From assembly GCF_024347475.1 (NCBI RefSeq), contig NZ_AP025489.1, forward strand, positions 1 to 64,000: 64,000 nt of DNA. The letters are read 5' to 3'. Source of the DNA: Vibrio fortis. GTDB lineage: Bacteria > Pseudomonadota > Gammaproteobacteria > Enterobacterales > Vibrionaceae. Under the pieces are notes generated by a model. That model had not been told where the DNA came from, searched no databases, and saw only the letters and a list, made by a program, of their open reading frames with translations. Position numbers and translations under genes: made by a program. Below, piece after piece: positions 16,637 to 25,059 of this stretch; positions within the stretch are counted from its first letter, which is position 1; every line of letters starts with the position of its first letter.

Positions 16637-17527
16637 TTAATCCCAGTAAGGCGGCGTCCCATAGTAGTTAGAGAAGTAGTCTATAAAGGCCCGCACTTTC
16701 GGTGCTAATAGTCTGGAACTTGGATACACCGCCCAAACGTCAGAGTTGTCTAATAGAGTGTAATCTTCTAATACCTGGATCAGACTGCCGTCACGTAGCT
16801 GTTGATAGGCAATCCAAGTCGCGCACTGAGCTATCCCCATTCCATCAATTGCAGCATCTCGCACAGCCTCTCCGTGATCGACTTTGATCTTGCCTTTGAC
16901 CTTAATATGTTGCACGCCTTCCAGAGTGTCGAAAGCCCAAGACTCAAGGCCTGTTTGATTGATGCACTGGTGGGTTTTGAGTTCAGATGGGTGCTTGGGC
17001 GTTCCATATTTGGCGATATAGTCGGGAGAGGCGACCATGATTCGTTTGTCTGTGGCGAGCTTTTTTGCAATTAAGGTTGAGTCTTTTAAATCTGCATTAC
17101 GAATTGCAATATCGAACCCTCCTTCAATCAGATCCACCATAGAATCTGTTAGTCGTATATCAACGGAGAGATCCGGATACTTTGCCAAAAAGCCTTTTAA
17201 AGCGGGCATCAAGTGCATACGACCAAACGAAGCGGGAGCCGTAATTCTAATTGTGCCTTTAGGGCAGGCTTTTCCTGTTCCTACATTGGCTTGAGCAGCA
17301 TCGACACCACTGATGATCTCTTCCGCATAGGGTAAAAGCGCTTCCCCTTCCTCTGTGAGAGAGACCTTGCGTGTCGTGCGATGAATCAGCCTAGCCCCTA
17401 TGCTCTCCTCAAGCTTATTTATGTGCATACTAGCGACTGGAGCAGACAAGCCCAATTCCTTACCTGCTTGACTGATATTGTGTGTGCAAGCAATTCGCAC
17501 AAACAACCGTAGATGCTCTAAATTCAT
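16637..17527 (-). CDS. LysR-family transcriptional regulator
   Basis: A 296-residue LysR regulator with a winged helix at residues 1-60 (QAGKELGLSAPVASMHINKLEESIGARLIHRTTRKV) and an effector domain after it. Like the regulator at 11185-12078 it has the KGTIRITAP linker and a DGMGIAQCATWIAYQ segment of the CrgA-like branch. It is divergent from the enoyl-CoA hydratase-like gene across 213 bases and probably controls it. A run of AT-rich DNA (17600-17640) in the gap may carry both promoters. I saw no perfect dyad there. Confidence 0.88.
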   Translation of the reverse strand: MNLEHLRLFVRIACTHNISQAGKELGLSAPVASMHINKLEESIGARLIHRTTRKVSLTEEGEALLPYAEEIISGVDAAQANVGTGKACPKGTIRITAPASFGRMHLMPALKGFLAKYPDLSVDIRLTDSMVDLIEGGFDIAIRNADLKDSTLIAKKLATDKRIMVASPDYIAKYGTPKHPSELKTHQCINQTGLESWAFDTLEGVQHIKVKGKIKVDHGEAVRDAAIDGMGIAQCATWIAYQQLRDGSLIQVLEDYTLLDNSDVWAVYPSSRLLAPKVRAFIDYFSNYYGTPPYWD

Positions 17528-17740
17528 TCAGTACAATCCTTATATTTCAATGAAGCGAGCGGCTGAGGCTAGCTCTTGGATATTCATATACTAAGCCTAA
17601 AATGACAAATAAATTATTTAATTATCGTTAATACAGATTGTAATTCTTGTTGATTGTTGTGTGAGAAATAACGCCATAGGATTTATTGGGTGACACACTT
17701 TTTGCCATTCATATTAAAGACAATCAATGGAGAGTACATT

Positions 17741-18586
17741 ATGAAATATTCAGGATTTCAAACGTTTACAACAGAACAGAAAGACGGGATTCTAACCGTT
17801 ACGTTCGATTTCGGTACGGTAAATGTTCAAGGGCAAGAGATGCTTGCAGACTTAAATAGTCTGGCAATGAGACTAGAGCGTGACCGCAACACTAAAGTTG
17901 TTGTTTTCCAATCAGCGAACCCTGAAGTCTGGGTTTGCCACTACGATACTGAATTGCTAAAAGACATGTCGACTGAAGCGGTTTCACGTGAAGAAGCTCA
18001 GCTTCTCGACCTACAGTCTGTATGTGAGCGAATCAGTAAAGTGCCGCAAGCCACAATAGCTAAGTTAGAAGGATTTGCTCGTGGGGGCGGTCATGAGCTA
18101 GCCCTTGCGCTAGATATGCGCTTCGCTGCCCGTGGAAAATTCAAGTTCATGCAGATGGAAGTCGGTATGGGGATTCTACCTTGTGGTGGTGGCGCATCAC
18201 GTATGGCACGTCAGGTTGGTCTAGGTCGTGCGCTTGAAATTGTGCTTAGTGCCCGCGATTTTGATGCTGATGAGGCAGAAGCTTACGGCACCATTAACAA
18301 GGCTTTAGAACCAGACGAAATTGGCCCTTATGTTGATGCACTCGCGCAGCGCATTTCTAAATTCCCTGCGGAATCTATCAATGCTTGTAAACAAATGGTG
18401 TATGAATCAATTGATAAGCCTATTGATGAAGCGTTAAAAGCAGAGGCATACTGGTTATACCAAGCGACAAGTAAGACAGCAGCCGTTAAGCGTTTCCAGA
18501 TTGCAGACGATCAAGGTCTAGAGCACGATATGGAAAACCAGCGCAACTGGGAAGAGTTAGTGATGAAGGTTCAAGACATTAACTAA
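17741..18586 (+). CDS. Enoyl-CoA hydratase/isomerase family protein
   Basis: A 281-residue crotonase-fold enzyme acting on an acyl-CoA thioester. I chose the ATG at 17741 because GGAGAG lies about 7 bases upstream; a GTG at 17690 would add an unlikely 17-residue extension. The oxyanion-hole segments are visible: VVVFQSANPEVWVCHYD and the glycine-rich GFARGGGHELALALDMRFAA (near residue 110-130), followed by MGILPCGGGASRMARQVG. The crotonase Glu in the HEL motif is present. It is a lone gene with a strong terminator, divergent from a LysR regulator. The exact reaction is not readable; homologues are often annotated simply as crotonase-family. Confidence 0.85.
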   Translation: MKYSGFQTFTTEQKDGILTVTFDFGTVNVQGQEMLADLNSLAMRLERDRNTKVVVFQSANPEVWVCHYDTELLKDMSTEAVSREEAQLLDLQSVCERISKVPQATIAKLEGFARGGGHELALALDMRFAARGKFKFMQMEVGMGILPCGGGASRMARQVGLGRALEIVLSARDFDADEAEAYGTINKALEPDEIGPYVDALAQRISKFPAESINACKQMVYESIDKPIDEALKAEAYWLYQATSKTAAVKRFQIADDQGLEHDMENQRNWEELVMKVQDIN

Positions 18587-18610
18587 GATTATTGGTCACT
18601 CAAATGACGA

Positions 18611-18640
18611 AAAGCTCCTGATATTCAGGAGCTTTCTGGT
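18611..18640 (+). terminator. Rho-independent terminator after the crotonase gene
   Basis: A perfect 11-bp stem AAAGCTCCTGA / TCAGGAGCTTT with a 3-base loop is followed by TCTGGTTTTGG. Confidence 0.85.
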
Positions 18641-18655
18641 TTTGGTGTAGATTTC

Positions 18656-18702
18656 AGAACAGTATTATCGCATCAACTTCAGTTGGTGAACGACACTGTT
18701 CT
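18656..18702. repeat. Nested imperfect inverted repeat at the edge of the accessory stretch
   Basis: Outer arms AGAACAGT / ACTGTTCT (18656-18663, 18695-18702) enclose inner arms CATCAACT / AGTTGGTG with one mismatch. Unpaired ATTATCG and AACGAC lie between the two tiers. There is no T tract on either side. It could be a convergent terminator or a recombination-site relic. Confidence 0.4.
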
Positions 18703-18732
18703 TACAAGTAAGAGCGGCTTGTTTATTACCTA

Positions 18733-19347
18733 TTACTTATCTAGTTCTATGAATTTTCCATACTCATTTTTTACAAAGGCAACGCCTTCTTCACGCTCTA
18801 GTAGTGGAAGAAAATCATCATCTCGATTAAGTACTGAACCTAACGAGACATAAGAAGAGTTATCTGAGTCTTCCATGTATTCGTCGGTTTCATCACCTGC
18901 AGTAAAACGCCACCCGCTATCATCATCGTAATCTGTTTCTTCACGATACAAATAGCCAACTTTTCGACCTTCGTAGAGAATATTATGTGTGACGAAGCAA
19001 CGCTTTATGTACTTATCGGCAATTGATACAACCGGATCTTTAAGGTCTGTATCAATGATATGGTGGTCACTAAACTCGATGGGATCTTTATGTTTTAAGT
19101 CTCTGATATATTGGGGATCATTATCTAAATAACCTGAAAATACACCCTTTTTAATACAGGTTATTTCTACCCACATTCTTTCAGCGCTCGGTGCCTCAAG
19201 TTCATCAGACTCAAATTCAAAAATCAGTTTGGCTTGATTCCCCACTTTTAGCTGAGAAACCACTTCTTTTGATGGTTTATAAAATGTGTACGGAAATTCA
19301 CCTGCAATCTTCTGCGCATCTGCCAGTTTCCAGCTCATTTTTTGCAT
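18733..19347 (-). CDS. DUF2314 / DUF2185 (Imm33-like) immunity-type protein
   Basis: A 204-residue cytoplasmic protein with two domains. Residues 1-95 resemble DUF2314 (FPYTFYKPSKEVVSQLKVG, then MWVEITCIKKGVFSGYLDNDP). Residues 108-200 match DUF2185/Imm33 (CFVTHNILYEGRKVGYLYRE, then SGWRFTAGDETDEYM). Both domains recur among immunity proteins of bacterial polymorphic toxins, although DUF2314 proteins also occur alone. It is rich in acidic residues, as such proteins often are. It is followed upstream on the same strand by an SMI1/KNR4 gene, another immunity type, 78 bases away. No toxin gene is visible. The immunity role is inferred from the family. Confidence 0.75.
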   Translation of the reverse strand: MQKMSWKLADAQKIAGEFPYTFYKPSKEVVSQLKVGNQAKLIFEFESDELEAPSAERMWVEITCIKKGVFSGYLDNDPQYIRDLKHKDPIEFSDHHIIDTDLKDPVVSIADKYIKRCFVTHNILYEGRKVGYLYREETDYDDDSGWRFTAGDETDEYMEDSDNSSYVSLGSVLNRDDDFLPLLEREEGVAFVKNEYGKFIELDK

Positions 19348-19424
19348 AATATCTCCATGATTGTTGCAGTTAACGACTGTTATAAATGACTAACGCTTTC
19401 GCGAGTCCAGTGCTCTTGTTACGT

Positions 19425-19793
19425 TTATTCAATCTCATTTAAATATTTGCGAATAAAATCAGCTAAATTATCTGCGTAAGTGGAGCCGGTCATTTCTTCA
19501 TGGCAAACAAATTTCACAGAAAACTCTTGGAGTTCGTGGTTTATGACGTAGTAGTCACCGAAGCCATTTTGACCGATTATAAAATACTGTTCTGGCCATG
19601 CCTCTCCAAAATATCCGTTGGTACGAATATCGATATTTTCCTCTATGATAACGTCGACGTCGTGAAGGAGGCCGAAATCCTCGGCTTCTGTTCCAAGGAG
19701 CTCATTTGGATAGTTGAGCATAACTTGCTTATAGCTCTCGGGAAGTATGACGCCTGTTTTGTTTTCTATTGCTTCAATTTCTTCTTGATTCAT
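19425..19793 (-). CDS. SMI1/KNR4 (SUKH) family immunity-type protein
   Basis: A 122-residue SMI1/KNR4-type protein. Residues 2-30 carry the family start (IEAIENKTGVILPESYKQVML), the middle has the WPEQYFIIGQNGFGDYYVIN core, and the end has an ADNLADFIRKYL helix. The SUKH superfamily is a major group of immunity proteins against nuclease and other toxins. The gene precedes the DUF2314/Imm33 gene on the same strand. Directly upstream of its ATG a 27-codon open fragment ends with TAG only three bases before the start, as a toxin 3' end would. No complete toxin gene is present. Confidence 0.8.
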   Translation of the reverse strand: MNQEEIEAIENKTGVILPESYKQVMLNYPNELLGTEAEDFGLLHDVDVIIEENIDIRTNGYFGEAWPEQYFIIGQNGFGDYYVINHELQEFSVKFVCHEEMTGSTYADNLADFIRKYLNEIE

Positions 19794-19803
19794 GACTAAC
19801 TCG

Positions 19804-19887
19804 TTTTGTCTTTTAAAGCATCGAGTGTGTGCTTACTTACCGGCAATGCTCGTCTCATATTCAGATGTTCAACACAAGTTTAGATAG
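19804..19887 (-). pseudogene. Possible 3' remnant of a gene upstream of the SMI1 gene
   Basis: On the minus strand, after a TAA, the codons read TCVEHLNMRRALPVSKHTLD and ALKDKTS, then TAG three bases before the SMI1 start. The close spacing and protein-like composition suggest the C-terminal end of a lost upstream gene. I recognise no family, and a chance open frame of this size cannot be excluded. Confidence 0.25.
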
Positions 19888-20069
19888 ATAACCGTTATAT
19901 TTAGTTCGGGAACTCTATGTTTAGTTTTTCTGTTCGACAACCTTTATAGAAATAATCTTTTGTAAACAGTGATCTATAGCTATAAATTAGATGAATGAGT
20001 TTGGGGTGAGCCAAAATAGAAGCACGTATGTTTATATCACTGAACACGTCGTTGAATGATAAGGATTTT

Positions 20070-20861
20070 ATGCATAACGAAGATAATGGGCTCGATGAGT
20101 TGGGGTTTATCCGCAATAATTATTCGGTTGATAAGATTCAACCTGAGTTTAAACCTGTCGTCGACAGTGTGGTTCAGCAACTAACGCAACGACTCCCAGC
20201 GCAAATTGATGGAATTTATTTGTATGGTAGCGTTCCAAGAGGTACGGCTGTTGTAGGTCGCTCAGATCTGGATATATCTATTATTCTCAATACGCCAATT
20301 ACAGAACCAATAGAGCGGATATTCCAAGAGATAAGCAATGCAGTTTCCTATAATCACGCGGAGATCAGTAAGATCGATATCGATCCGGGTTATCTCAATA
20401 TCATTCAAAACCCACAAGAGCTTTATCACTGGCAGTTCTGGCTTAAACACTGTTGTTGCTGTGTATGGGGTAACGACAGAGCGGTTTCCTTCGTCAAACA
20501 TAAGCCCAACTTAGAGATAGCTTTTGCGCTTAATGGAGACTTACCTGCGTTCTTGGAACAAATGGCCGATAGCTTCTCTAAAATGGACGACAAAGCGGTT
20601 GCGAAGATACTCGGCAAGAAGTTAGTGAGGGCAGCGTACTATTTTATCGCAGCAAAAGATGAGAGTTGGTACATCGATTTATCTCAATGTGCCCAAGCTG
20701 TAAAAAAGTACTACCCAGACCAACAAGAGGATATTGGGCTTGCATACTTATTTGCATGCGGAACGCTAACATCAAAAGCCGAAGCGGTAAAACTCTACCA
20801 GCGCTTAAGCCGCAATGTTAATGAGATGGCAGTTAATTTGAGTAAGCAAAACTGCTTTTAA
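20070..20861 (+). CDS. Nucleotidyltransferase-fold protein
   Basis: A 263-residue protein of the DNA-polymerase-beta-like nucleotidyltransferase superfamily, here the MNT/aminoglycoside adenylyltransferase-like branch. The catalytic signature GSVPRGTAVVGRSDLDISI is intact (about residues 52-70), with two metal-binding acids in DLD and a further Asp in KIDIDPGY. The C-terminal half is helical (AKILGKKLVRAAYYF), as in proteins that adenylylate small molecules. I chose ATG at 20070 because AAGGA lies 4 bases upstream; the ATG at 20028 lacks a ribosome-binding site. A run of four Cys (KHCCCCVWG) near residue 130 is odd. The substrate is unknown. Confidence 0.78.
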   Translation: MHNEDNGLDELGFIRNNYSVDKIQPEFKPVVDSVVQQLTQRLPAQIDGIYLYGSVPRGTAVVGRSDLDISIILNTPITEPIERIFQEISNAVSYNHAEISKIDIDPGYLNIIQNPQELYHWQFWLKHCCCCVWGNDRAVSFVKHKPNLEIAFALNGDLPAFLEQMADSFSKMDDKAVAKILGKKLVRAAYYFIAAKDESWYIDLSQCAQAVKKYYPDQQEDIGLAYLFACGTLTSKAEAVKLYQRLSRNVNEMAVNLSKQNCF

Positions 20862-21012
20862 CAACCACGGTTATCGTTATTGGAATAATGCTGACTGAAT
20901 CATGACTCTTGGCAATTTCATTGTGCGCTAAATCAAAAGGTGAAGTGCCTATTCTGGAGCTCATTGACGGATTTCTATACTCTTCCGCGATATTGATTTA
21001 AGAGAGACCATC

Positions 21013-21408
21013 ATGAAAAGGATTTCAGCTTTACTGTTATCGTTATTGGCAGTTTGCTCTATTAATGTTCAAGCGAATGACCACCAACTTAAGCAAGCGT
21101 ATCAAAACCACCAAAGTGATCTACAAATCCAAGGTTCAGGAACAGTATCAAGAGTGCTTCCTGACGACAATATAGGTTCTAGACATCAGAAGTTTATACT
21201 GCGTTTGGACAGTCGACAGACATTGCTCGTTGCACACAATATCGATTTGGCGCCGCGCATTCCAAATTTAAAAGTTGGTGATGTGGTCCAGTTTTACGGC
21301 GAGTATGAGTGGAACGATAAGGGTGGTGTGATTCACTGGACACATCGAGACCCAGCGAATCAACATGCTCACGGCTGGCTGAAGCATCAAGGGAAGATCT
21401 ACGAGTGA
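21013..21408 (+). CDS. DUF3465 exported protein
   Basis: A 131-residue small exported protein of the DUF3465 family. Residues 1-21 form a signal peptide (MKRISALLLSLLAVCSINVQA). The mature part has the family's small beta-barrel pattern: GSGTVSRVLPDDNIGSRHQKF, then HNIDLAPRIPNLKVGD, FYGEYEWNDKGGVIHWTHRDP and a HAHGWLKHQG ending. The fold resembles an OB-like barrel and may bind nucleic acid or a ligand in the periplasm, but no function is established as far as I know. AGAGAG 8 bases before the ATG supports the start. Confidence 0.85.
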   Translation: MKRISALLLSLLAVCSINVQANDHQLKQAYQNHQSDLQIQGSGTVSRVLPDDNIGSRHQKFILRLDSRQTLLVAHNIDLAPRIPNLKVGDVVQFYGEYEWNDKGGVIHWTHRDPANQHAHGWLKHQGKIYE

Positions 21409-21478
21409 TTAGGTTTAAAGGACACTCAATCGGTCTCCTTTAAATAGCTAAATCCTTAACGTTTATGGAGTAGAAAAC

Positions 21479-22228
21479 GTGAAGAGTTGTATTACCATTA
21501 GCTTGCCGCAGGTACCTGTAGTGAAGGGCGACGTATCTGCTAACTTGAAGCATCACATCAGTGCGATTGAAAAATCCTCTCAACATAATGCAGACGTTGT
21601 CGTCTTTCCTGAGTTATCTCTTACTGGTTACGAGCCTGAGCTTGCTGCTGAATTGGCGTTTGACCCAGCACCTTCAGCTTTCAAGGAACTGTCGCAAGCA
21701 GCCATTACACATCATGTTATCGTGATCGCGGGTTGCCCTTTAAAATCCTCTGAAACTTCAAAGCCTACGATCGGTTCTGTAATTTGCTTTCCTGATGGAA
21801 AGGTTGAGTTTTACTCCAAACAATATCTCCATTCTGGTGAAGAGGTATTCTGTTCAAGAGGAGATCAAGATTATTATTTCCAACTCAATGGCAATCAGAT
21901 CGCGCTTGCTATCTGTGCGGATTTTATTGAGCCATTGCACTCTACGCGAACGAAGGCAATGGGCGCAGATGTTTATTTGGTGAGCGCGCTCATCTCAGAG
22001 ATGGGCTTTGCACCAGATTCTAAGTTGCTATCTGATATTGCCTCAACACATAAATTTCCTGTGCTGCTAAGTAACCATATATCTGTGACTGGCGGCTGGG
22101 ATACATGTGGCAAAAACTCTATCTGGGGAGTTAATGGTAATAGAGTAATGTTGCCGAATACCAAAGAGGAATGCATGGTGTTATGTACCATTGATAACGG
22201 ACGCATTAGCGCATGGGTTGCGCAATAA
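21479..22228 (+). CDS. Carbon-nitrogen hydrolase (nitrilase superfamily)
   Basis: A 249-residue amidase/nitrilase-superfamily enzyme that hydrolyses a C-N bond. The catalytic triad is complete: Glu45 in VVFPELSLTGYEPE, Lys114 in FYSKQYLHSGEE, and Cys146 in ALAICADFIEP. The start is GTG at 21479 with only a weak upstream ribosome-binding stretch (GAGTAG). The family's usual size is 250-300 residues, so it is complete. It is a single gene. Closest in pattern to short omega-amidase/carbamoylase-like members; the substrate is not readable. Confidence 0.88.
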   Translation: MKSCITISLPQVPVVKGDVSANLKHHISAIEKSSQHNADVVVFPELSLTGYEPELAAELAFDPAPSAFKELSQAAITHHVIVIAGCPLKSSETSKPTIGSVICFPDGKVEFYSKQYLHSGEEVFCSRGDQDYYFQLNGNQIALAICADFIEPLHSTRTKAMGADVYLVSALISEMGFAPDSKLLSDIASTHKFPVLLSNHISVTGGWDTCGKNSIWGVNGNRVMLPNTKEECMVLCTIDNGRISAWVAQ

Positions 22229-22331
22229 ATATTTGAGATATTTAACCATGGCTAGTAGTGTCAATAACCATAGTCAGCGCACCCAATGGCGTTGATTACA
22301 CCAGCGGTTTTTTACTTACAAGGAGTGTAGG

Positions 22332-22835
22332 GTGACACCATTTCTTTTGTCTCAAATTCTAGTCGCAATCGCGATCTGTTTTGATCTGATGTCATTTCAA
22401 TTCAAAGAACGGAAAAAGATCGTTACGTGTCTCTTTTTTGCCGGGACTCTGATTTCCAGCCATTTTATCTTGCTTGAGCAGTGGACGGCAGCCAGCCTCA
22501 TGCTCATTGCAACTGTTCGATATTTAGTGAGTGTGTTCTCTACTTCGGTAAAGTTAAAGTATCTGTTCTGCGCGGCTTCAATTGTCTCTACATCGATTAC
22601 TTATACGGGGTTAGTTAGTCTTGTGAGTTGCCTCGGTTCTCTGTTTCAAACGGTCGCAGCATTTAATAAAGATGACCGTCGTTTACGAGAGTTGATGATC
22701 ATCGGCACCGCGTTTTGGCTTATTCATAACTACATGGTTGGATCACCAACGGCTGTCGTCATGGAAGTCCTTTTCATTTCTAGCAATTTAATTGGATATT
22801 ATCGTTACTACGTTAAGGGAACGGCATTGGCGTAA
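22332..22835 (+). CDS. YgjV-family inner-membrane protein
   Basis: A 167-residue membrane protein of the YgjV family with about five or six hydrophobic helices. Family landmarks are the LSQILVAIAICFDLMSFQFK start, where a polar FK pair follows helix 1, and the FWLIHNYMVGSPTAVVMEVLF segment near the end. The start is GTG at 22332, supported by AAGGAG 9 bases upstream. No function is established. It stands alone with short gaps to unrelated neighbours. Confidence 0.8.
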   Translation: MTPFLLSQILVAIAICFDLMSFQFKERKKIVTCLFFAGTLISSHFILLEQWTAASLMLIATVRYLVSVFSTSVKLKYLFCAASIVSTSITYTGLVSLVSCLGSLFQTVAAFNKDDRRLRELMIIGTAFWLIHNYMVGSPTAVVMEVLFISSNLIGYYRYYVKGTALA

Positions 22836-22904
22836 CTCGTAAACCGGTTGCTAATATGATCAGTTTTTGAATATAGGGCTTGTTCTCTACAAGATAGGAG
22901 TCAG

Positions 22905-23489
22905 ATGTTGAAAGAAGTTACTCAAATACTCGATTTCATGGTCGAAATTGAAAAGCTCAAAGGCGTATTGAGAAAATCGAGACCAGTTGGCTTGAAGCGG
23001 CATGAAAACTCCGGTGAGCACAGTTGGCATGTGTGTATTAGTGCTCTGATGTTAAAAGATTATGCAGACGAGACCATTAACATCGACCGTGTGATCAAAA
23101 TGCTGTTGATTCACGATCTGGGTGAGATCGACGCCGGTGACAAAATCGTTTATGAATCAGAAACCGCAGAGCAAAAGAACAAAGAGTGGAAAGGCGTTAA
23201 ACGAGTACTCGATATACTGCCAAACCAACAAGGTGAAGAATATTTGGCACTGTGGGAAGAATTTGAACTTGGTGAAAGTGCCGATGCAAAATATGCAAAA
23301 GCCATCGACCGCATTCCTCCGCTTCTCCACAACATCAATGACGATGGCTACGGTTGGAAGAAGCACAATATTCCTAAAGAGAAGGTTCTCAACTTCAACC
23401 AGCAAAGAATCTTAGCTGGTGGAGAGAAGATATGGGAAGGCGTCGAAGCTAAACTACAACAAGCTATCTCCGATGGGATTCTAACCTAG
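22905..23489 (+). CDS. HD-domain hydrolase, YfbR-like
   Basis: A 194-residue HD-superfamily metal phosphohydrolase of the HD_3/YfbR-like group, which includes 5'-deoxynucleotidases. The metal site is intact: His39 and His42 in SGEHSWHV, the HD pair His70-Asp71 in LLIHDLGEIDAGD, and a later Asp in AIDRIPPLLHN. The length matches the family. AGGAG 7 bases upstream supports the ATG. It is a single gene; activity on nucleotides is likely but not proven by the sequence. Confidence 0.88.
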   Translation: MLKEVTQILDFMVEIEKLKGVLRKSRPVGLKRHENSGEHSWHVCISALMLKDYADETINIDRVIKMLLIHDLGEIDAGDKIVYESETAEQKNKEWKGVKRVLDILPNQQGEEYLALWEEFELGESADAKYAKAIDRIPPLLHNINDDGYGWKKHNIPKEKVLNFNQQRILAGGEKIWEGVEAKLQQAISDGILT

Positions 23490-23600
23490 TCATCCAGTTA
23501 GCTCTTCAATTAAGCATAATCATTCTGCTTTGAGTGGCATTGAGAGCTTTCGTCACGGGGGGAGTCATGTAGAATCGGTGTTTTGACGTTAGGGGCCGCC

Positions 23601-24014
23601 ATGACTAAAGCAGTACAACAGCAGATCGGAAACATCGCACTTGTTGTCGAAAACTATGATGATGCTATTGAGTTTTATACTCAGAAACTTCAATTTACTC
23701 TAGTTGAGGATACCGATTTAGGCGGTGGTAAACGCTGGGTTCAGGTCGCTCCTCCCAATTCTAACGGCACCAACCTTCTGCTTGCTCAAGCGAGTACCGA
23801 ATCCCAAACACAAGCCGTCGGTAATCAAACGGGTGGTCGCGTATTTTTGTTTCTTCAAACCAATGACTTTTGGCGTGACTATGAATCCATGAAAGCCAAA
23901 GGTGTAACGTTTAACGAAGAGCCTAGAGTTGAAGAGTACGGAACTGTGGTTGTGTTTCAGGACCTGTACGGAAATAAGTGGGATCTGCTGCAGCTAAACC
24001 GAAGCGGAAACTAG
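23601..24014 (+). CDS. VOC-family (glyoxalase/bleomycin-resistance fold) protein
   Basis: A 137-residue vicinal-oxygen-chelate protein with two beta-alpha-beta-beta-beta modules: IGNIALVVENYDDAIEFYTQKLQFTL in the first and RVFLFLQTNDFWRDYESMKAKGVTF with VVVFQDLYGNKWDLLQ in the second. The GNKWDL ending is typical of glyoxalase-like proteins. I chose ATG at 23601 with AGGGG upstream; an upstream TTG at 23583 is unlikely. Its stop lies 36 bases before the next gene's start, so the two may be cotranscribed. The substrate is unknown. Confidence 0.85.
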   Translation: MTKAVQQQIGNIALVVENYDDAIEFYTQKLQFTLVEDTDLGGGKRWVQVAPPNSNGTNLLLAQASTESQTQAVGNQTGGRVFLFLQTNDFWRDYESMKAKGVTFNEEPRVEEYGTVVVFQDLYGNKWDLLQLNRSGN

Positions 24015-24049
24015 CCGACATAACAGACGATAGCAATCAGGCGGTAGTG

Positions 24050-24529
24050 ATGGAACTGAGAGAATTTAGACAGGAAGACTACGATACTCTGATTCATTGG
24101 ATAGACTCAGAACGACTCAACTATCAGTGGGGCGGTCCGAACTTTGATTTTCCATTAGATCACGATCAACTCGAGCACCATTGCGTGAAAGCTGAGGTTC
24201 TGCCATTTATCTTCATCTCAAATGGAGAGGAAGCGGGCTATGTTGAGTTGTTCAAAGTGTCCGGTTCTCAGTATCGTATTTGTCGCGTGTTTGTGTCGAA
24301 CGATTTTCGTGGGCAGGGGATGGCTAAGATCATGCTCAATCAGCTCATTGAGAAAGCGCGAGTCGAATACAACGCACAGGTTTTAACGCTGGCTGTGTTT
24401 GAGCGAAATGTCGTTGCCAAAAGGTGTTACGAATCTTTGGGTTTCGTGGTGACGTCTCGTGAATCGGGAACGCGCAGTTTTGATGGCGAGTTATGGGATC
24501 TGCTGCTCATGGAAAAACACTACAATTAA
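24050..24529 (+). CDS. GNAT N-acetyltransferase
   Basis: A 159-residue GNAT-family acetyltransferase. It starts MELREFRQEDYDTLIHWID at ATG 24050, the position that aligns with the family's beta1 strand; a longer frame from 23978 overlaps the preceding gene and has no ribosome-binding site. The acetyl-CoA loop is VSNDFRGQGMAKIMLNQL and the C-terminal helix NVVAKRCYESLGF is standard. The overall pattern resembles ribosomal-protein acetyltransferase RimI-like members. It is followed 18 bases on by the LprI-like gene, suggesting a short operon. Confidence 0.85.
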   Translation: MELREFRQEDYDTLIHWIDSERLNYQWGGPNFDFPLDHDQLEHHCVKAEVLPFIFISNGEEAGYVELFKVSGSQYRICRVFVSNDFRGQGMAKIMLNQLIEKARVEYNAQVLTLAVFERNVVAKRCYESLGFVVTSRESGTRSFDGELWDLLLMEKHYN

Positions 24530-24547
24530 TAACTCTAGGAACATCAA

Positions 24548-24970
24548 ATGAAAACTGTGTTATTCGTTGCCTTGGCGATGTTACCGATAGCTTCGCTCGC
24601 TCAACAAGATGAAATCGACTGCGAAAACGCGCTGAACACCTTAGAAATCAATCAATGTGCAGCGATAGAGTTACAAACCGCTGAACAGCAATTGGAGACT
24701 TATCTTCAAGCAAGCTTTGAACATAACGCTGAAGATCCAATCTTGGTAGAAGCGATTAAGCGATCGCAAGCAGATTGGTCGACGTATATGACTGCTCATT
24801 GTGATGCTATCTACACGCAATGGCGAGATGGCTCTATTCGTGGGGTTATGGCACTTTCTTGCAAAACTGAGTTAACCAAAGACAGAACCCATCAAATCTG
24901 GGCCAATTTCTTAACCTATATGGATAGCACACCGCCCATTTTACCTGAGCCAAAGGTTAGCAACGATTAG
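24548..24970 (+). CDS. LprI-like (DUF1311) periplasmic protein
   Basis: A 140-residue exported protein of the DUF1311/LprI family, whose mycobacterial member inhibits lysozyme. Residues 1-18 form a signal peptide (MKTVLFVALAMLPIASLA). The mature part shows the family's four conserved Cys: CENALNTLEINQCA, later TAHCDAIY and ALSCKTELTKDR, likely two disulfides. ATG is preceded by AGGAA. It probably acts in the periplasm. The lysozyme-inhibitor role is inferred from the family only. Confidence 0.82.
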   Translation: MKTVLFVALAMLPIASLAQQDEIDCENALNTLEINQCAAIELQTAEQQLETYLQASFEHNAEDPILVEAIKRSQADWSTYMTAHCDAIYTQWRDGSIRGVMALSCKTELTKDRTHQIWANFLTYMDSTPPILPEPKVSND

Positions 24971-25059
24971 CGCATTCTTAGTTGGTGGCTGGTGATTGGT
25001 CATCGTGAAATTTTTGCCGCGTTTATCCTCTCTTTATAAATAACATGAGGAGAAACGTT

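Noticed and set aside
19348..19424. Possible attC-like sequence (TAACGC ... GTTACG) between the immunity-type genes
   Set aside because: The arms are only about 33 bases apart and the consensus core boxes are missing.
19901..20116. 71-codon minus-strand open frame
   Set aside because: It overlaps the start of the nucleotidyltransferase gene, has low-complexity AT-rich content and no ribosome-binding site.
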